DNA from: Bacillota bacterium
GTDB taxonomy: Bacteria; Sysuimicrobiota; Sysuimicrobiia; Sysuimicrobiales; Segetimicrobiaceae
Assembly (NCBI GenBank): GCA_021324975.1
Contig: JAJPIA010000046.1
Location: 31,364-95,363 of the forward strand
Direction: 5' to 3'
Length of the DNA: 64,000 nt
The notes under the pieces were generated by a model. That model saw nothing but the letters and a program-made list of their open reading frames with translations, ran no database searches and was not told the origin of the DNA. This document shows, piece after piece, positions 34,041 through 42,383 of the stretch (position 1 is its first letter; each line of letters starts with the position of its first letter). The position numbers were made by a program, and so were the translations under genes.

Positions 34041-34957
34041 CAGTACTCCACCCGCCGGGTCAGGACCGTGAGCTGGAGGAGCGCGACGCCAAGGAGCGCC
34101 GCAAACAGGACCACCGTGGCCGCGGCCGCCTGGCCCATGTGGAAGCGCTGGAACCCGAGGGTGTAGACGTACAGCACGATCGTCGCGGTGTTCCCGAGCG
34201 GCCCGCCGGGATCTCCGAACGTCATGTTGAGCACCTGCGTGAACAACTGCAGGTAGACGATCGTGGCGTAGACGACCGAAAAGACCAGCGTCGCGTTGAG
34301 CAGCGGCACCGTGATGTGCCGGAAAAGGTCCCACCCGCGCGCGCCGTCCACGGCCGCCGCCTCGTAGTAGACCTGTGGGATCGCCTCGAGGCCGGCGAGG
34401 AAGATCACGACCTGGAAGCCCAGGTACTCCCACACGACGAGCGCCGTGATCGCATACAGCGCGAGCGCCGGCGTGCGGAGGGGCGCCGGCAGCCCGAGCC
34501 GCCCGGCGATCATCGCCAGCGGCCCGAAGTTCGGCGAGTACATCCACTGCCACACCCACGCCGCGGCGACGACCGGAGTCACGAACGGCACGAAATACAC
34601 AGTGCGAAAGAAGCCCCGGAAGCGCACGGCGCGCCGGAGCAGCAACGCCGCCGCGAACCCGAGCGCAAGCTGGGCGGGAATCCCGGCCGCCGCGTACCGG
34701 AGGGTGTTCGCCGCAGCCTGCCAGAACTGGCGGTCGCTCAGGACCTCGCGGAAGTTCGCGAGCCCGACGAACGGCTGGTCCGTCCCGACGATGTTCCACC
34801 GGTGCAGGCTGATCACCAGAGCCCCGGCCGCGGGCGCGATGCGAATGGCCAAGAAGAACCCCAGCGGCACGGCCAGGAACGTGTACGCGGAGAGCGTGCG
34901 GCGCGCGCGGAGACTCAGGCCCCGGCGCGTCCGAGCCGCGGGGCCGCTCACCGCCAC
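34040..34957 (-). CDS. carbohydrate ABC transporter permease (MalF/UgpA type)
   Basis: About 305 residues with six spans. The coupling loop is YYEAAAVDGARGWDLFRHITVPLLNATL near residue 205; GLANFREVLSD and NTLRYAAAGIPAQLALG are typical of MalF-type subunits. The start is GTG at 34957 or 34951, neither with a strong ribosome site; frame further upstream enters the binding-protein gene. It sits 52 bp after the binding protein and is coupled to the second permease. It forms the inner-membrane channel with that gene. Confidence 0.9.
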   Translation of the reverse strand: MAVSGPAARTRRGLSLRARRTLSAYTFLAVPLGFFLAIRIAPAAGALVISLHRWNIVGTDQPFVGLANFREVLSDRQFWQAAANTLRYAAAGIPAQLALGFAAALLLRRAVRFRGFFRTVYFVPFVTPVVAAAWVWQWMYSPNFGPLAMIAGRLGLPAPLRTPALALYAITALVVWEYLGFQVVIFLAGLEAIPQVYYEAAAVDGARGWDLFRHITVPLLNATLVFSVVYATIVYLQLFTQVLNMTFGDPGGPLGNTATIVLYVYTLGFQRFHMGQAAAATVVLFAALLGVALLQLTVLTRRVEY

Positions 34958-35009
34958 GCCGGCGTCCCGGTCCGGGCGCCCGGCGCCCGCCGCTCCGGAG
35001 TCCGCCGCG

Positions 35010-36296
35010 CTACTTGTGCGCCTGCTTGGACCAGAAGTCGTCGAGGACCTTTTGCTCTTTGGCCGCGGCATCGTCCAGCGCGGCCTTGGGATCCTTGTGA
35101 TTGAGCACGACCTCGTTGATCGCGTCCAGCATGATGGTCCGCTGGGCCGTCTCGTCGACGAAAAACGTGGCGTGCGCGTACGGCAGGCTCGCGATAAACG
35201 GTCCATACACGGGATCCTGCGCCAGCTTCGGATCCGCGGCGAGCGCCTGGCTCGCGGGGATCTCCCCTACCTGCCTGAGCCAGGTCCGCTGGACGTCCGG
35301 CGATGTCAGATATTTCAGGAACGCGACGGCCGCCGTGAGCCGGGGCCCGGTCGCCTTGCGCGAGATCCCGTTGACCCAGAACGAGCCGAAGTTGCTCGGC
35401 GCACCGCCGGCCGTCCGCCGCGGCAGGAGCGCGACGCCCCACGGGAACTTCGCGCCCGACTGGATGGCGCCGATCGCAAACGACCCATCGACGATCATCC
35501 CGGCCTTCCCGGCGTTAAACGCGTCCCGGTACCCATTGCCGCCGGGGAAGAAGTCGATGACGCCGACCTTGTCCTTGGTGACCAAATCCGTGTACCAGGC
35601 CAGGGCCGCGGCCCCCTGAGGGTTGTTGTAGGTGACGCGCCGGTTGTCGGCGCTGTACGCGGCAGTGCCCCACTGCCGGAATAGGATCTCCCGCAGCAAC
35701 TGGTGGTCCTGACCGTTCGGCGCGATCCCGAAGCCCTCCACGGTGATGCGGCCGCCGGCGTCGCGCTGCGTGAGCTTCTGGGCGTCGGCCCGGAACTCGT
35801 CCCAGGTGACCGGCGGACGGCTCAGGCCCGCGCGGCTGAACAACTCCTTGTTGTAGAACAAGGCAAGCGTCCGCACCGCCGTCGGCAGCGCCCAGTACCG
35901 GCCGTCGAACTTCGCCGCCTTGATCATCGGCACGAACTCGCGCTCGATCCCGGCGGTTGGGAACACCTGGGCGGGCAGGGCTTGCAGGTAGCCGCTGCCG
36001 ACGTACAGCGGCAGCCAGCCGTAGTACAGGTTGACGACGTCGGGTCCCTGCCCGGCCGGGATGGCGCTGGCCACCTTTTGATTGTAGGAGTCGTACGGGA
36101 ATGTCTCCTGGACCACGTGCACGCCCGGCGTCTTGGCCTCGAACTGGGCGATGAGCGTGTCCATGGTCTTGACCTTGCTCTCGAAGTAGTACTGCCAGTA
36201 CGTAATCGTCACCCGGGGCTGGCCTTGCGCCACCACCGACGCGCCGAGGACGACGGCCAGGATCGCCACCAAGCACGCTCTCCACGCAATTCGCAT
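35010..36296 (-). CDS. ABC transporter extracellular solute-binding protein (family 1)
   Basis: 428 residues. Signal peptide MRIAWRACLVAILAVVLGASVVAQ with cleavage near residue 24; no lipobox Cys. Mature part begins VTITYWQYYFESKVKTMDTLI, then the family-1 features GPDVVNLYYGWLPLYVGSG, DGRYWALPTAVRTLALFYNKELF and WVNGISRKATGPRLTAAVAFLKYL. Such proteins deliver sugars or glycerol phosphate derivatives to MalFG-type permeases. First gene of the importer (binding protein, MalF, MalG) with GGGGGAC upstream of ATG 36296. Ligand unknown. Confidence 0.92.
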   Translation of the reverse strand: MRIAWRACLVAILAVVLGASVVAQGQPRVTITYWQYYFESKVKTMDTLIAQFEAKTPGVHVVQETFPYDSYNQKVASAIPAGQGPDVVNLYYGWLPLYVGSGYLQALPAQVFPTAGIEREFVPMIKAAKFDGRYWALPTAVRTLALFYNKELFSRAGLSRPPVTWDEFRADAQKLTQRDAGGRITVEGFGIAPNGQDHQLLREILFRQWGTAAYSADNRRVTYNNPQGAAALAWYTDLVTKDKVGVIDFFPGGNGYRDAFNAGKAGMIVDGSFAIGAIQSGAKFPWGVALLPRRTAGGAPSNFGSFWVNGISRKATGPRLTAAVAFLKYLTSPDVQRTWLRQVGEIPASQALAADPKLAQDPVYGPFIASLPYAHATFFVDETAQRTIMLDAINEVVLNHKDPKAALDDAAAKEQKVLDDFWSKQAHK

Positions 36297-36345
36297 CGCG
36301 CGTCCCCCGCTCGACAGGCTTCAAGCATGTACTTCGGCGTAGAGT

Positions 36346-36378
36346 GGATGCCGGGCTCACCGCCGCCGCCCGGCATCC
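36346..36378 (-). terminator. 10-bp perfect hairpin downstream of the unknown gene
   Basis: GGATGCCGGG (36346-36355) and CCCGGCATCC (36369-36378) make a perfect stem with a 13-nt loop. It lies between the end of the minus-strand gene 36432-37766 and the start of the binding protein at 36296, consistent with terminating the first and isolating the second. No T-tract. Confidence 0.5.
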
Positions 36379-36431
36379 GGCCGCACGAGACCGGCGTTCG
36401 CCGTGTGGCGGGAGAGTACCTCTCTAGCGGC

Positions 36432-37766
36432 TCACACGCCGATCCGGATGTCCAACTGCACGCCTCCCTTACCGGCGAGCCATGTCCAGTTGCCGTCGGG
36501 CGCATCCTTCCAAATCGCGACGGCGCAGATTAGGCGGTACTCGCCCGCAGGTAAGTGGAGCTGCGCTTCAGGGATGAACAGCGAATGACAATCGCGCAAC
36601 GTTGGAGTCGCCGGGGTGACCCCGTGGGCCACCGACACGCATCCGGCGCGGTTCCGGTACCGGCCGTCCGCGTCCCGCAGTGGAGACCCATCGGCGCGAA
36701 AGAATGCTGCGGAGACCCAGCACGGCTGGCCCGCCGCGCCGAGGATGTCGAAGCCCACGCTCACGCACACGCCTCGTTGGCCCGCCTGTGCGCCGGGGGC
36801 TGCGACGCTCTCCCGGATCGTGGCAGTGGGAACAGCCCCAGGCTCAGCCTGCCGCCCGCCGGGCCGTGTCCGGCCGGGGTCCATGGACCTCCGGAACTGC
36901 AGGGAACGGAGCGACGGCGGATACGCGGCCAGATAGTCGTGCAGCGCCCTGGCCAGCCGCTGGGCGGCCTGCCAATGCTGCCGTAGCTGCGTCCGCTTGT
37001 AGGCCCATCCCCCGCCGGCGATGCCGACCGGCTGCGAGTATACGGTCAGAGCGACCCGCGTCTCATAATCGTCGTTCAGCCAGTACGGCTCGGTATGGTG
37101 ATAGTGCCAGGTCACGCCGCTCACGATGAGCAGCGTGCGATGATCTTCATAGGACTCGGGGGTGTTTGAGAAGGGAGCGCGGGACCGCCGGGCACGGAAA
37201 AACTGGCGCCAAAACTCGGTGGTGCCCCGCACCCCTTGATACCAGCCGTTGGGCAGCCTGTCTCGCTCCTCCGCCGTCCCGATGGGGACGCCGGACAAAA
37301 TCCGCGGCTCGTTCCGGACGATCTCGTCCCAGGTTGGATGGTAGATGGGCCGGTAGCGCTCCAGGCCCGCGCGCTCGGCTAAGGACGGGGTGGCCTGGCG
37401 GGGCTCGCATCGCCCATGAGGCCAGTACAGCACTTCGATCGTGTTCGCCTTTTGGGCGATCCCCGGCAGGCTGAGTTCGCGGCCGCGGTCGTCGAACGCG
37501 GTCGGTCCGTCCGGCGGGCCGGAGCCCTGCAGCGCGGGCACATCCTGCGCGTACCCGGTGGGGAAGCTGAATTCGTACCCGCCCCCATGATCCAGCAGCG
37601 CTTCGGCAAAGAGACTTGCAGCCGTTGCGTCGGCCAGGCTCACCCCGTGGCCGGTGAGCGTCGCCGCCAATTCGATGCCCAGGAACACGTCGTGAAACGA
37701 CGGCACGCCGTGGTGACCCGCCCCGCCGTAGCCGTCGCCCCCGTGACCATCACCACTGAATTCCAT
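36432..37766 (-). CDS. unknown protein, possible partner of the divergent Ser/Thr kinase
   Basis: 444 residues, not recognised as a whole. N-terminus is Gly/His-rich (GDGHGGDGYGGAGHHG), no signal peptide. The middle contains SFPTGYAQDVPALQG, YHPTWDEIVRNEPRILSG, FWRQFFRARRSRAPFSNTPESY and WHYHHTEPYWL. The last 110 residues (VCVSVGFDILGAAGQPCWV, AAFFRADGSPLRDADGRY, CHSLFIPEAQLHLPAGEY) look to me like a small beta-sandwich domain often attached to bacterial Ser/Thr kinases and caspase-like proteins; this is memory, not a search. ATG at 37766 faces the kinase gene across 187 bp. Confidence 0.6.
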   Translation of the reverse strand: MEFSGDGHGGDGYGGAGHHGVPSFHDVFLGIELAATLTGHGVSLADATAASLFAEALLDHGGGYEFSFPTGYAQDVPALQGSGPPDGPTAFDDRGRELSLPGIAQKANTIEVLYWPHGRCEPRQATPSLAERAGLERYRPIYHPTWDEIVRNEPRILSGVPIGTAEERDRLPNGWYQGVRGTTEFWRQFFRARRSRAPFSNTPESYEDHRTLLIVSGVTWHYHHTEPYWLNDDYETRVALTVYSQPVGIAGGGWAYKRTQLRQHWQAAQRLARALHDYLAAYPPSLRSLQFRRSMDPGRTRPGGRQAEPGAVPTATIRESVAAPGAQAGQRGVCVSVGFDILGAAGQPCWVSAAFFRADGSPLRDADGRYRNRAGCVSVAHGVTPATPTLRDCHSLFIPEAQLHLPAGEYRLICAVAIWKDAPDGNWTWLAGKGGVQLDIRIGV

Positions 37767-37953
37767 CGCTGGCCCCCGTGGCCGAGCACACCGCTCCCTC
37801 GCCGTGTGCGGGCCGATTGTCCCATGCGCTCGGGCATTCGCGGGCCGGCGTGAGTGGCCTTCTTCGGCGCTCTGCCGTCTGGCTGGAGGATCGTCGCAGG
37901 AAACCGCCGAACCGGGCCTCACATTCGCGCGGGTGTTTTGCCCGGGGGGAACC

Positions 37954-39432
37954 GTGAGCGCAGACCAGACACAGGCCGAGACATCGCGCCAAGGCGGTCG
38001 GGGAACCATCACCCTGACCGGCAACGACGGGCGCTCCTACACCCTCGACCTCATCGATATCTTCCGCTTCCAGGGTCAGGTGTATGCGCTGCTGCTCAAC
38101 CGAGGGGTCGAATCTCCGGTGGCCGGCACAGATCAACGCGTCATCATGCGGCTCTTTTCCCGCGAGGGGCAGAACACTCTTCAGGAAATTCAGGACCGGC
38201 AGGAGCTCGAACGCGTACGAGCATACATCGCCGGGCTCGCCCACGTGGGGCCGTTCTCCGGGAAGTACAAGTTGGAGGAAGTGTTGGGCGGTGGCGCCTT
38301 CGGCATCGTCCTGCGTGCGTGGGACATCCCGCTCGATCGCCCGTGCGCCATCAAGATTATGAAGCTCAACGACGACGAGAGACTGCAGCGCTTCCGCCAG
38401 GAGGCGCGGGTTGCCGCGCGGTTGGCGCACCCAAACATCGTGACGATTTACGCGTTCGACATCGAGCCGCAGCGCAGCGTTCCCTACATCGTCATGGAGC
38501 TCCTCACCGGCCCGACACTACAGGCCGTGCTCAAACAACCCGCCCCCATGCCGTTGCCTCGGGTGCTGTCCGTGCTCGAGCAGTTGGCAGCTGCCGTGGA
38601 CTACGCGCACGGCGAAGGCGCCGTTCATCGCGACATCAAGCCGGACAACGTCTTCGTGGGCGCCGACGACCACGTGACGGTCGTGGACTTTGGACTCGGG
38701 CGATCGAGGGACGACCCTCAGTCCATGTACGTGTCGGGCACCTACGAGTACGGGGCACCGGAGCTCATCCGCGCGACGGCGGCGTGGAAGGAGCTCGACG
38801 TGGCTCGCCACATCGAGTTGAGCCAATCCGCCGACCGGTACGCGGTCGGCCTTGTCGCCTACGAAATGCTGGCGGGGCGTCTTCCCTTTGAAGGCGACCG
38901 GGAGGCTATCGCCAGCGCGAAGCTCACGTTGGATCCGCCGGCGCCGAGCAGCTTCCAGCGGAACCTGCGACAAGGCATCGACGATGTAGTGCTCACACAA
39001 CTGCGACGCGATCCGACCGGGCGATACCCATCGGCCACGGCGTTCGTCGCGGAGCTGCGCAAGGCGGCAATCGGCGCATCACCAGGCGTATCTGGCAACG
39101 CAGTTCGAGGCCGTACGCCGGGGTCCGGGAGCCCGCAGAGAGCAACGACGGTGCAGGCCGAGGCAGCGCAACATGCGGGCCGCACGGCCGGCTCGCCGAA
39201 GGCCATCTTAAAAGACAAGAAGCAGGGATCAGGATCCGCGTATGGACTCCTTCTTGTCTTAGCCGCCTTCGTGGCGATCGTCAGCGGCATCGGAACCCTC
39301 AGCGATTTGGGCAGGGTTCGGGACATGACAGGCGATTACTGGATCTTCGGCATTAGCTCCGCAGTGTCCATTTGGTTGTTTGCCAAATACCGCACCGAGC
39401 GCAGCCGGGTTGGCCGTGGACCTCGCGTCTAA
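37954..39432 (+). CDS. membrane Ser/Thr protein kinase with N-terminal DUF1292-like domain
   Basis: 492 residues. Residues 15-95 resemble DUF1292 (YrzB family): GTITLTGNDGRSYTLDLIDIF, VYALLLNRG, TLQEIQDRQELERVRAYI. Residues 104-365 are a Hanks-type kinase: Gly loop LGGGAFGIV, catalytic Lys in CAIKIMK, HRD as VHRDIKPDNVF, DFG as VDFGLGRS, then SGTYEYGAPE and SADRYAVGLVAYEML. A Ser/Thr/Gly-rich linker follows, then two membrane spans (GLLLVLAAFVAIVSGIGTL and IFGISSAVSIWLFAKY) joined by a short loop, so there is no large external sensor. The start is GTG at 37954 near a GGGGGGA; other starts upstream are not excluded. Divergent from the unknown gene above. Confidence 0.88.
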   Translation: MSADQTQAETSRQGGRGTITLTGNDGRSYTLDLIDIFRFQGQVYALLLNRGVESPVAGTDQRVIMRLFSREGQNTLQEIQDRQELERVRAYIAGLAHVGPFSGKYKLEEVLGGGAFGIVLRAWDIPLDRPCAIKIMKLNDDERLQRFRQEARVAARLAHPNIVTIYAFDIEPQRSVPYIVMELLTGPTLQAVLKQPAPMPLPRVLSVLEQLAAAVDYAHGEGAVHRDIKPDNVFVGADDHVTVVDFGLGRSRDDPQSMYVSGTYEYGAPELIRATAAWKELDVARHIELSQSADRYAVGLVAYEMLAGRLPFEGDREAIASAKLTLDPPAPSSFQRNLRQGIDDVVLTQLRRDPTGRYPSATAFVAELRKAAIGASPGVSGNAVRGRTPGSGSPQRATTVQAEAAQHAGRTAGSPKAILKDKKQGSGSAYGLLLVLAAFVAIVSGIGTLSDLGRVRDMTGDYWIFGISSAVSIWLFAKYRTERSRVGRGPRV

Positions 39433-39557
39433 CACCAGCGCCGGCGGCAAGCGTCGCTGCTGCGGGCAGACCCGGCGGGTGACGCAGGGCCCAAACGTGA
39501 CTCAGCACCGCGCTGGTCACGTGTGCACCGCGGTAACGACGCCCCGGCGCGGATCGC

Positions 39558-40448
39558 TCAACATGCTTCGTGACCACCGAGCCAGAATGGCTGGGACCAG
39601 GCCTTGGCGCCCGAGGCTCCGAGGCACTCGACCCTGACGAAGCCCTCGTCGCCCGCCGGCGCGTAGCCAGCCTCCGGCCCCGCAGCATTGTACCGCATGT
39701 GATCCGAGGCGTCGAGGAATCGCACACGGGACGCATCCGTCACGCAGCGAATCGCGCCGTCGTGGACGCCGAACTCGGCGCACGGCCCTGTGGAGGCGTA
39801 AAATGCGAGGGCCCGCAGGGCGCCGAGCACGCCCGCCGGCGAGAGCGTAGCGATCTTGACCATCACCCATCCCCGATCCAGATCGCGCTCCCGGTGCAGG
39901 TCGTCCACCGCGACCCCGCCGACCGGGGCGCTCGGACCGCGCTGCCGGAGCGCGGCCGTCCACCGCCGGGTATCCTCGGCGTTTCGGCTGTGGTGGTTGC
40001 TGATCTCAACGAGATGATACCCGCGGAGGCGAACCAGATCGGCGACGGACCACCGTCCCGTGAACCCGTTCCCGGTCCAGGAAGGATGATGCAACGACAC
40101 GACGCCCCCTGCCGCCACGGTCGCGTCAACGCATGCCTGGGCGCCGCCCGCGCGCAGTACGCCCGGCGCGCCGAGCCGCCCCATGTGCGGCCCGAGCGGG
40201 CGGATCGGCCGAGGAACCGTCGTCTCGACGCCCGGGAGGGCCAGAAACCCGTCGTCATTGAGGTCGTCGCACGCGGTCACGCGGTTATGGTCCGTAAAGA
40301 CGACGATGGCATATCCCCGCGCGCGGTACCGCTCGAGGAGGGCCCGGGGCGCGAATTGCCCGTCCGAGTTGGTGGTGTGGCAATGAAGCTGCGCCTTGCG
40401 AAACGGTCCATGGACGTCGTAGGGGTCGATGATGCAGGGCGGCGCCAC
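39558..40448 (-). CDS. PHP-domain metal-dependent phosphoesterase-like protein
   Basis: About 296 residues. AQLHCHTTNSDGQFAPRALLERY gives the first PHP motif (HxH and SDG), VFTDHNRVT the second, GVETTV the third; later SLHHPSWTG and ISNHHSRNAED supply further metal-site histidines. PHP proteins include histidinol phosphatases, polymerase-associated phosphoesterases and nucleoside bisphosphate phosphatases; the target here is open. The C-terminal 90 residues are a small beta domain (VRVECLGASGAKAWSQPF). The start is uncertain: GTG at 40448 has no ribosome site, but the PHP motif begins 18 residues later and the upstream gene ends at 40493. Confidence 0.82.
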   Translation of the reverse strand: MAPPCIIDPYDVHGPFRKAQLHCHTTNSDGQFAPRALLERYRARGYAIVVFTDHNRVTACDDLNDDGFLALPGVETTVPRPIRPLGPHMGRLGAPGVLRAGGAQACVDATVAAGGVVSLHHPSWTGNGFTGRWSVADLVRLRGYHLVEISNHHSRNAEDTRRWTAALRQRGPSAPVGGVAVDDLHRERDLDRGWVMVKIATLSPAGVLGALRALAFYASTGPCAEFGVHDGAIRCVTDASRVRFLDASDHMRYNAAGPEAGYAPAGDEGFVRVECLGASGAKAWSQPFWLGGHEAC

Positions 40449-40492
40449 CTGCGGAAAATTCGGGGACGCGCGTGCGCTCCCTGTCCCCGCGC

Positions 40493-41368
40493 TTAGCGAT
40501 GGGAGCCGTGCACCGCCTCGGCCCGGCCGGTGATCGGCGAAGCCGGCGCCGTCCGCGTGGGGGGCGCGGCGCCGGTGCTCGGCGGCGCGGACGACGATCG
40601 CGGCAGCGGCACGTCGTAGCCCATGTCGTGCAGCTCGATTTGGATCGCGGCGATCCGTGCCGGCGTATCGGGATGATCCTCGAACGCGTGGGCAAATGCG
40701 CCGGGCTGTGCTTTCTCGCTGGCGGCCAGACGCTTGAAGAAGGTGAGCGCGGCCAGCGGATCCCACCCCGCCTTTCGCATGTAGATCACGCCGTAGTGGT
40801 CGGCCTCGGCTTCCTTGTCGCGCGAGTACTTCGCGTTGACGAGCGCCGCGCCGACCTGGGAGAGCTCGTACGCGCCGAGGCTGCCCCCAAAGAGCACCTG
40901 CGTGACGATGGCGGCGCCTAGTTGCAGCTCCATGGCGCGCTGGGCGAGCTGCACCGCATGGCGGTGCGCCACGTGGGTCGTCTCGTGACCGAGGACGAAC
41001 GCGAGCTCGTCGTCGGATCGGACAAACCGGAGCATCCCCTGCGTCACGAAGATGAAGCCCCCGGGCGCCGCGAACGAGTTGACGACGGCGCCTCTGACGA
41101 TGTGGTACGTCCAGGGCAGATTCGGCCGCTCGGACACCCGCGCGAGCCTGAGGCCGATGGTCGTGACGCGCTGGATGGACGGCGGACTATCCGCGAAGCC
41201 GTACTGCTGCGCCATCCGGCGCTCCACTTCGCGGCCGATCTGAATCTCTTGCTGCTCGCTGATCCCGAACAGCTGGGCGTCCGCCCGGCCCGCGGGGCCG
41301 AGCGAGGCCACCGCGATCAAGCATGCGACGGCCAGGACGCGCGTCGCGGCGTGTTGGCGTCGACCCAT
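40493..41368 (-). CDS. exported M48-family zinc metalloprotease
   Basis: 291 residues. Signal peptide to about residue 30 (LAVACLIAVASLGPAGRADA). The M48 catalytic motif is LGHETTHVAHRHAV near residue 128 (HExxH) with the third ligand in SRDKEAEADHYGVIYM near 183. HVP/BepA-like M48 proteins degrade or assemble envelope proteins in the periplasm. The tail of about 30 residues is Pro/Ser/Ala-rich. ATG at 41368 has AGGAGGGGGG upstream, an exceptionally strong ribosome site. Followed 45 bp later by the PHP gene, and divergent from a secreted PsbP-like protein. Confidence 0.93.
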   Translation of the reverse strand: MGRRQHAATRVLAVACLIAVASLGPAGRADAQLFGISEQQEIQIGREVERRMAQQYGFADSPPSIQRVTTIGLRLARVSERPNLPWTYHIVRGAVVNSFAAPGGFIFVTQGMLRFVRSDDELAFVLGHETTHVAHRHAVQLAQRAMELQLGAAIVTQVLFGGSLGAYELSQVGAALVNAKYSRDKEAEADHYGVIYMRKAGWDPLAALTFFKRLAASEKAQPGAFAHAFEDHPDTPARIAAIQIELHDMGYDVPLPRSSSAPPSTGAAPPTRTAPASPITGRAEAVHGSHR

Positions 41369-41528
41369 GGACGAGCCCCCCCTCCTGTTCGGCTGACCCC
41401 CCGAGCGGCCGGGTACGCGGCCGTCCCACGACGAACGGCTCATCTCATTTTTCCTCGTTGCCGCCGCCTCATCCTGACCCCGGCACCCGGCCTCACTGGC
41501 TGAGGACCTCAAGGAACAGGCGGCGCCT

Positions 41529-41577
41529 GGGTAAAAATGTCGTGGTCGGCGCAAGACCAAGGCGAGTTCTTTTACCC
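41529..41577. promoter_or_regulatory. widely spaced inverted repeat GGGTAAAA...TTTTACCC
   Basis: GGGTAAAA (41529-41536) and TTTTACCC (41570-41577) are perfect reverse complements 33 bp apart in the 220-bp divergent gap between the M48 protease and the secreted protein at 41589. It could be a two-site operator or a weak leader hairpin. Nothing else in that gap is recognisable. Confidence 0.3.
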
Positions 41578-41588
41578 GGGGTGATACG

Positions 41589-42212
41589 ATGGCGAGACTT
41601 GGGAAGTTGCACGGATTTCTCACCGTTGTGCCGGGGCTCCTCGCGGTGTTCGCGGCGGCAATGCCGTGGGCTCCTGCCGCCGCTCAGACCGGCGGGAAGA
41701 CCGTTTACGACCACTCGAACCAGATCTCGATGACCGTGCCGAGTGGGTGGAGGGCGGAGTCACCCAGCGGGAATGTCACCCTCAAGGCCACGGGCCCGGC
41801 GCCGGTGGCCGGAGCCCTGCCGGATACCGTCGACGCCGTGATCCACGGGGCCCTCGGCAGCATGACGCCGCAGTCGTGCATCAACGAGGCACAGTGGATC
41901 GGCCAGCACTTCGCCCACATCAATTCGACAACCGTCAGCGCGGGGCCGACGACCGTAGGCGGGCTTCCGGCGTATGCTCGGGTCTATACATGGAAAACCT
42001 CGAACAGCGAACCGCGGTGGAGCCGGCAGCAGTGCGTGGTCAAGAACGGGAACGTGTACGTCGTGACCGCAACCACGGACAATACCGGCCCCAGGCTGGC
42101 GAATCGTCAAGCCGTCCTCCAGCGCATCATGAACTCGTTTGACATCGTGAGCGCACCCGCCAGCCGCACGCCGCCGGCCCCGAACCCGGCGAACGGCGGC
42201 AACGGACACTAA
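41589..42212 (+). CDS. secreted PsbP/DUF1795-like protein
   Basis: 207 residues with signal peptide (LTVVPGLLAVFAAAMPWAPAAAQ). The mature part has the alpha-beta-alpha pattern of PsbP-like proteins: YDHSNQISMTVPSGWRAES, VDAVIHGALGSM, GLPAYARVYTWKT, VYVVTATTDNTG, then the final helix AVLQRIMNSFDIV. The tail is Pro/Gly-rich. PsbP-fold proteins in non-photosynthetic bacteria are widespread and of unknown function. One free Cys pair (QSCIN, QQCVV) could form a disulfide. ATG at 41589 is the only nearby start; upstream GGGG is the only ribosome-site candidate. Downstream is a strong hairpin. Confidence 0.75.
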   Translation: MARLGKLHGFLTVVPGLLAVFAAAMPWAPAAAQTGGKTVYDHSNQISMTVPSGWRAESPSGNVTLKATGPAPVAGALPDTVDAVIHGALGSMTPQSCINEAQWIGQHFAHINSTTVSAGPTTVGGLPAYARVYTWKTSNSEPRWSRQQCVVKNGNVYVVTATTDNTGPRLANRQAVLQRIMNSFDIVSAPASRTPPAPNPANGGNGH

Positions 42213-42281
42213 TTCCCCGGCCGCCGCTCGGCAAGCCTTCGAGCGGCGCGCAGGCGCACATCTAGACGGGCGCGCATAGAG

Positions 42282-42317
42282 TTCGAGGGCCGGCGGGACG
42301 TCTCGCCGGCCCTCGAA
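42282..42317. terminator. perfect 14-bp hairpin between convergent genes
   Basis: TTCGAGGGCCGGCG (42282-42295) pairs exactly with CGCCGGCCCTCGAA (42304-42317) around an 8-nt loop. It lies 70 bp after the secreted PsbP-like gene and 67 bp after the convergent GT39-like gene. Symmetric, probably bidirectional; no long T-run on either side. Confidence 0.65.
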
Positions 42318-42383
42318 TTGCGCAAATATGTGGCGCGGCGCCAGCCCTTGCCGGCGCAGGCGCCGGCGATCCGCGCTACGCAC

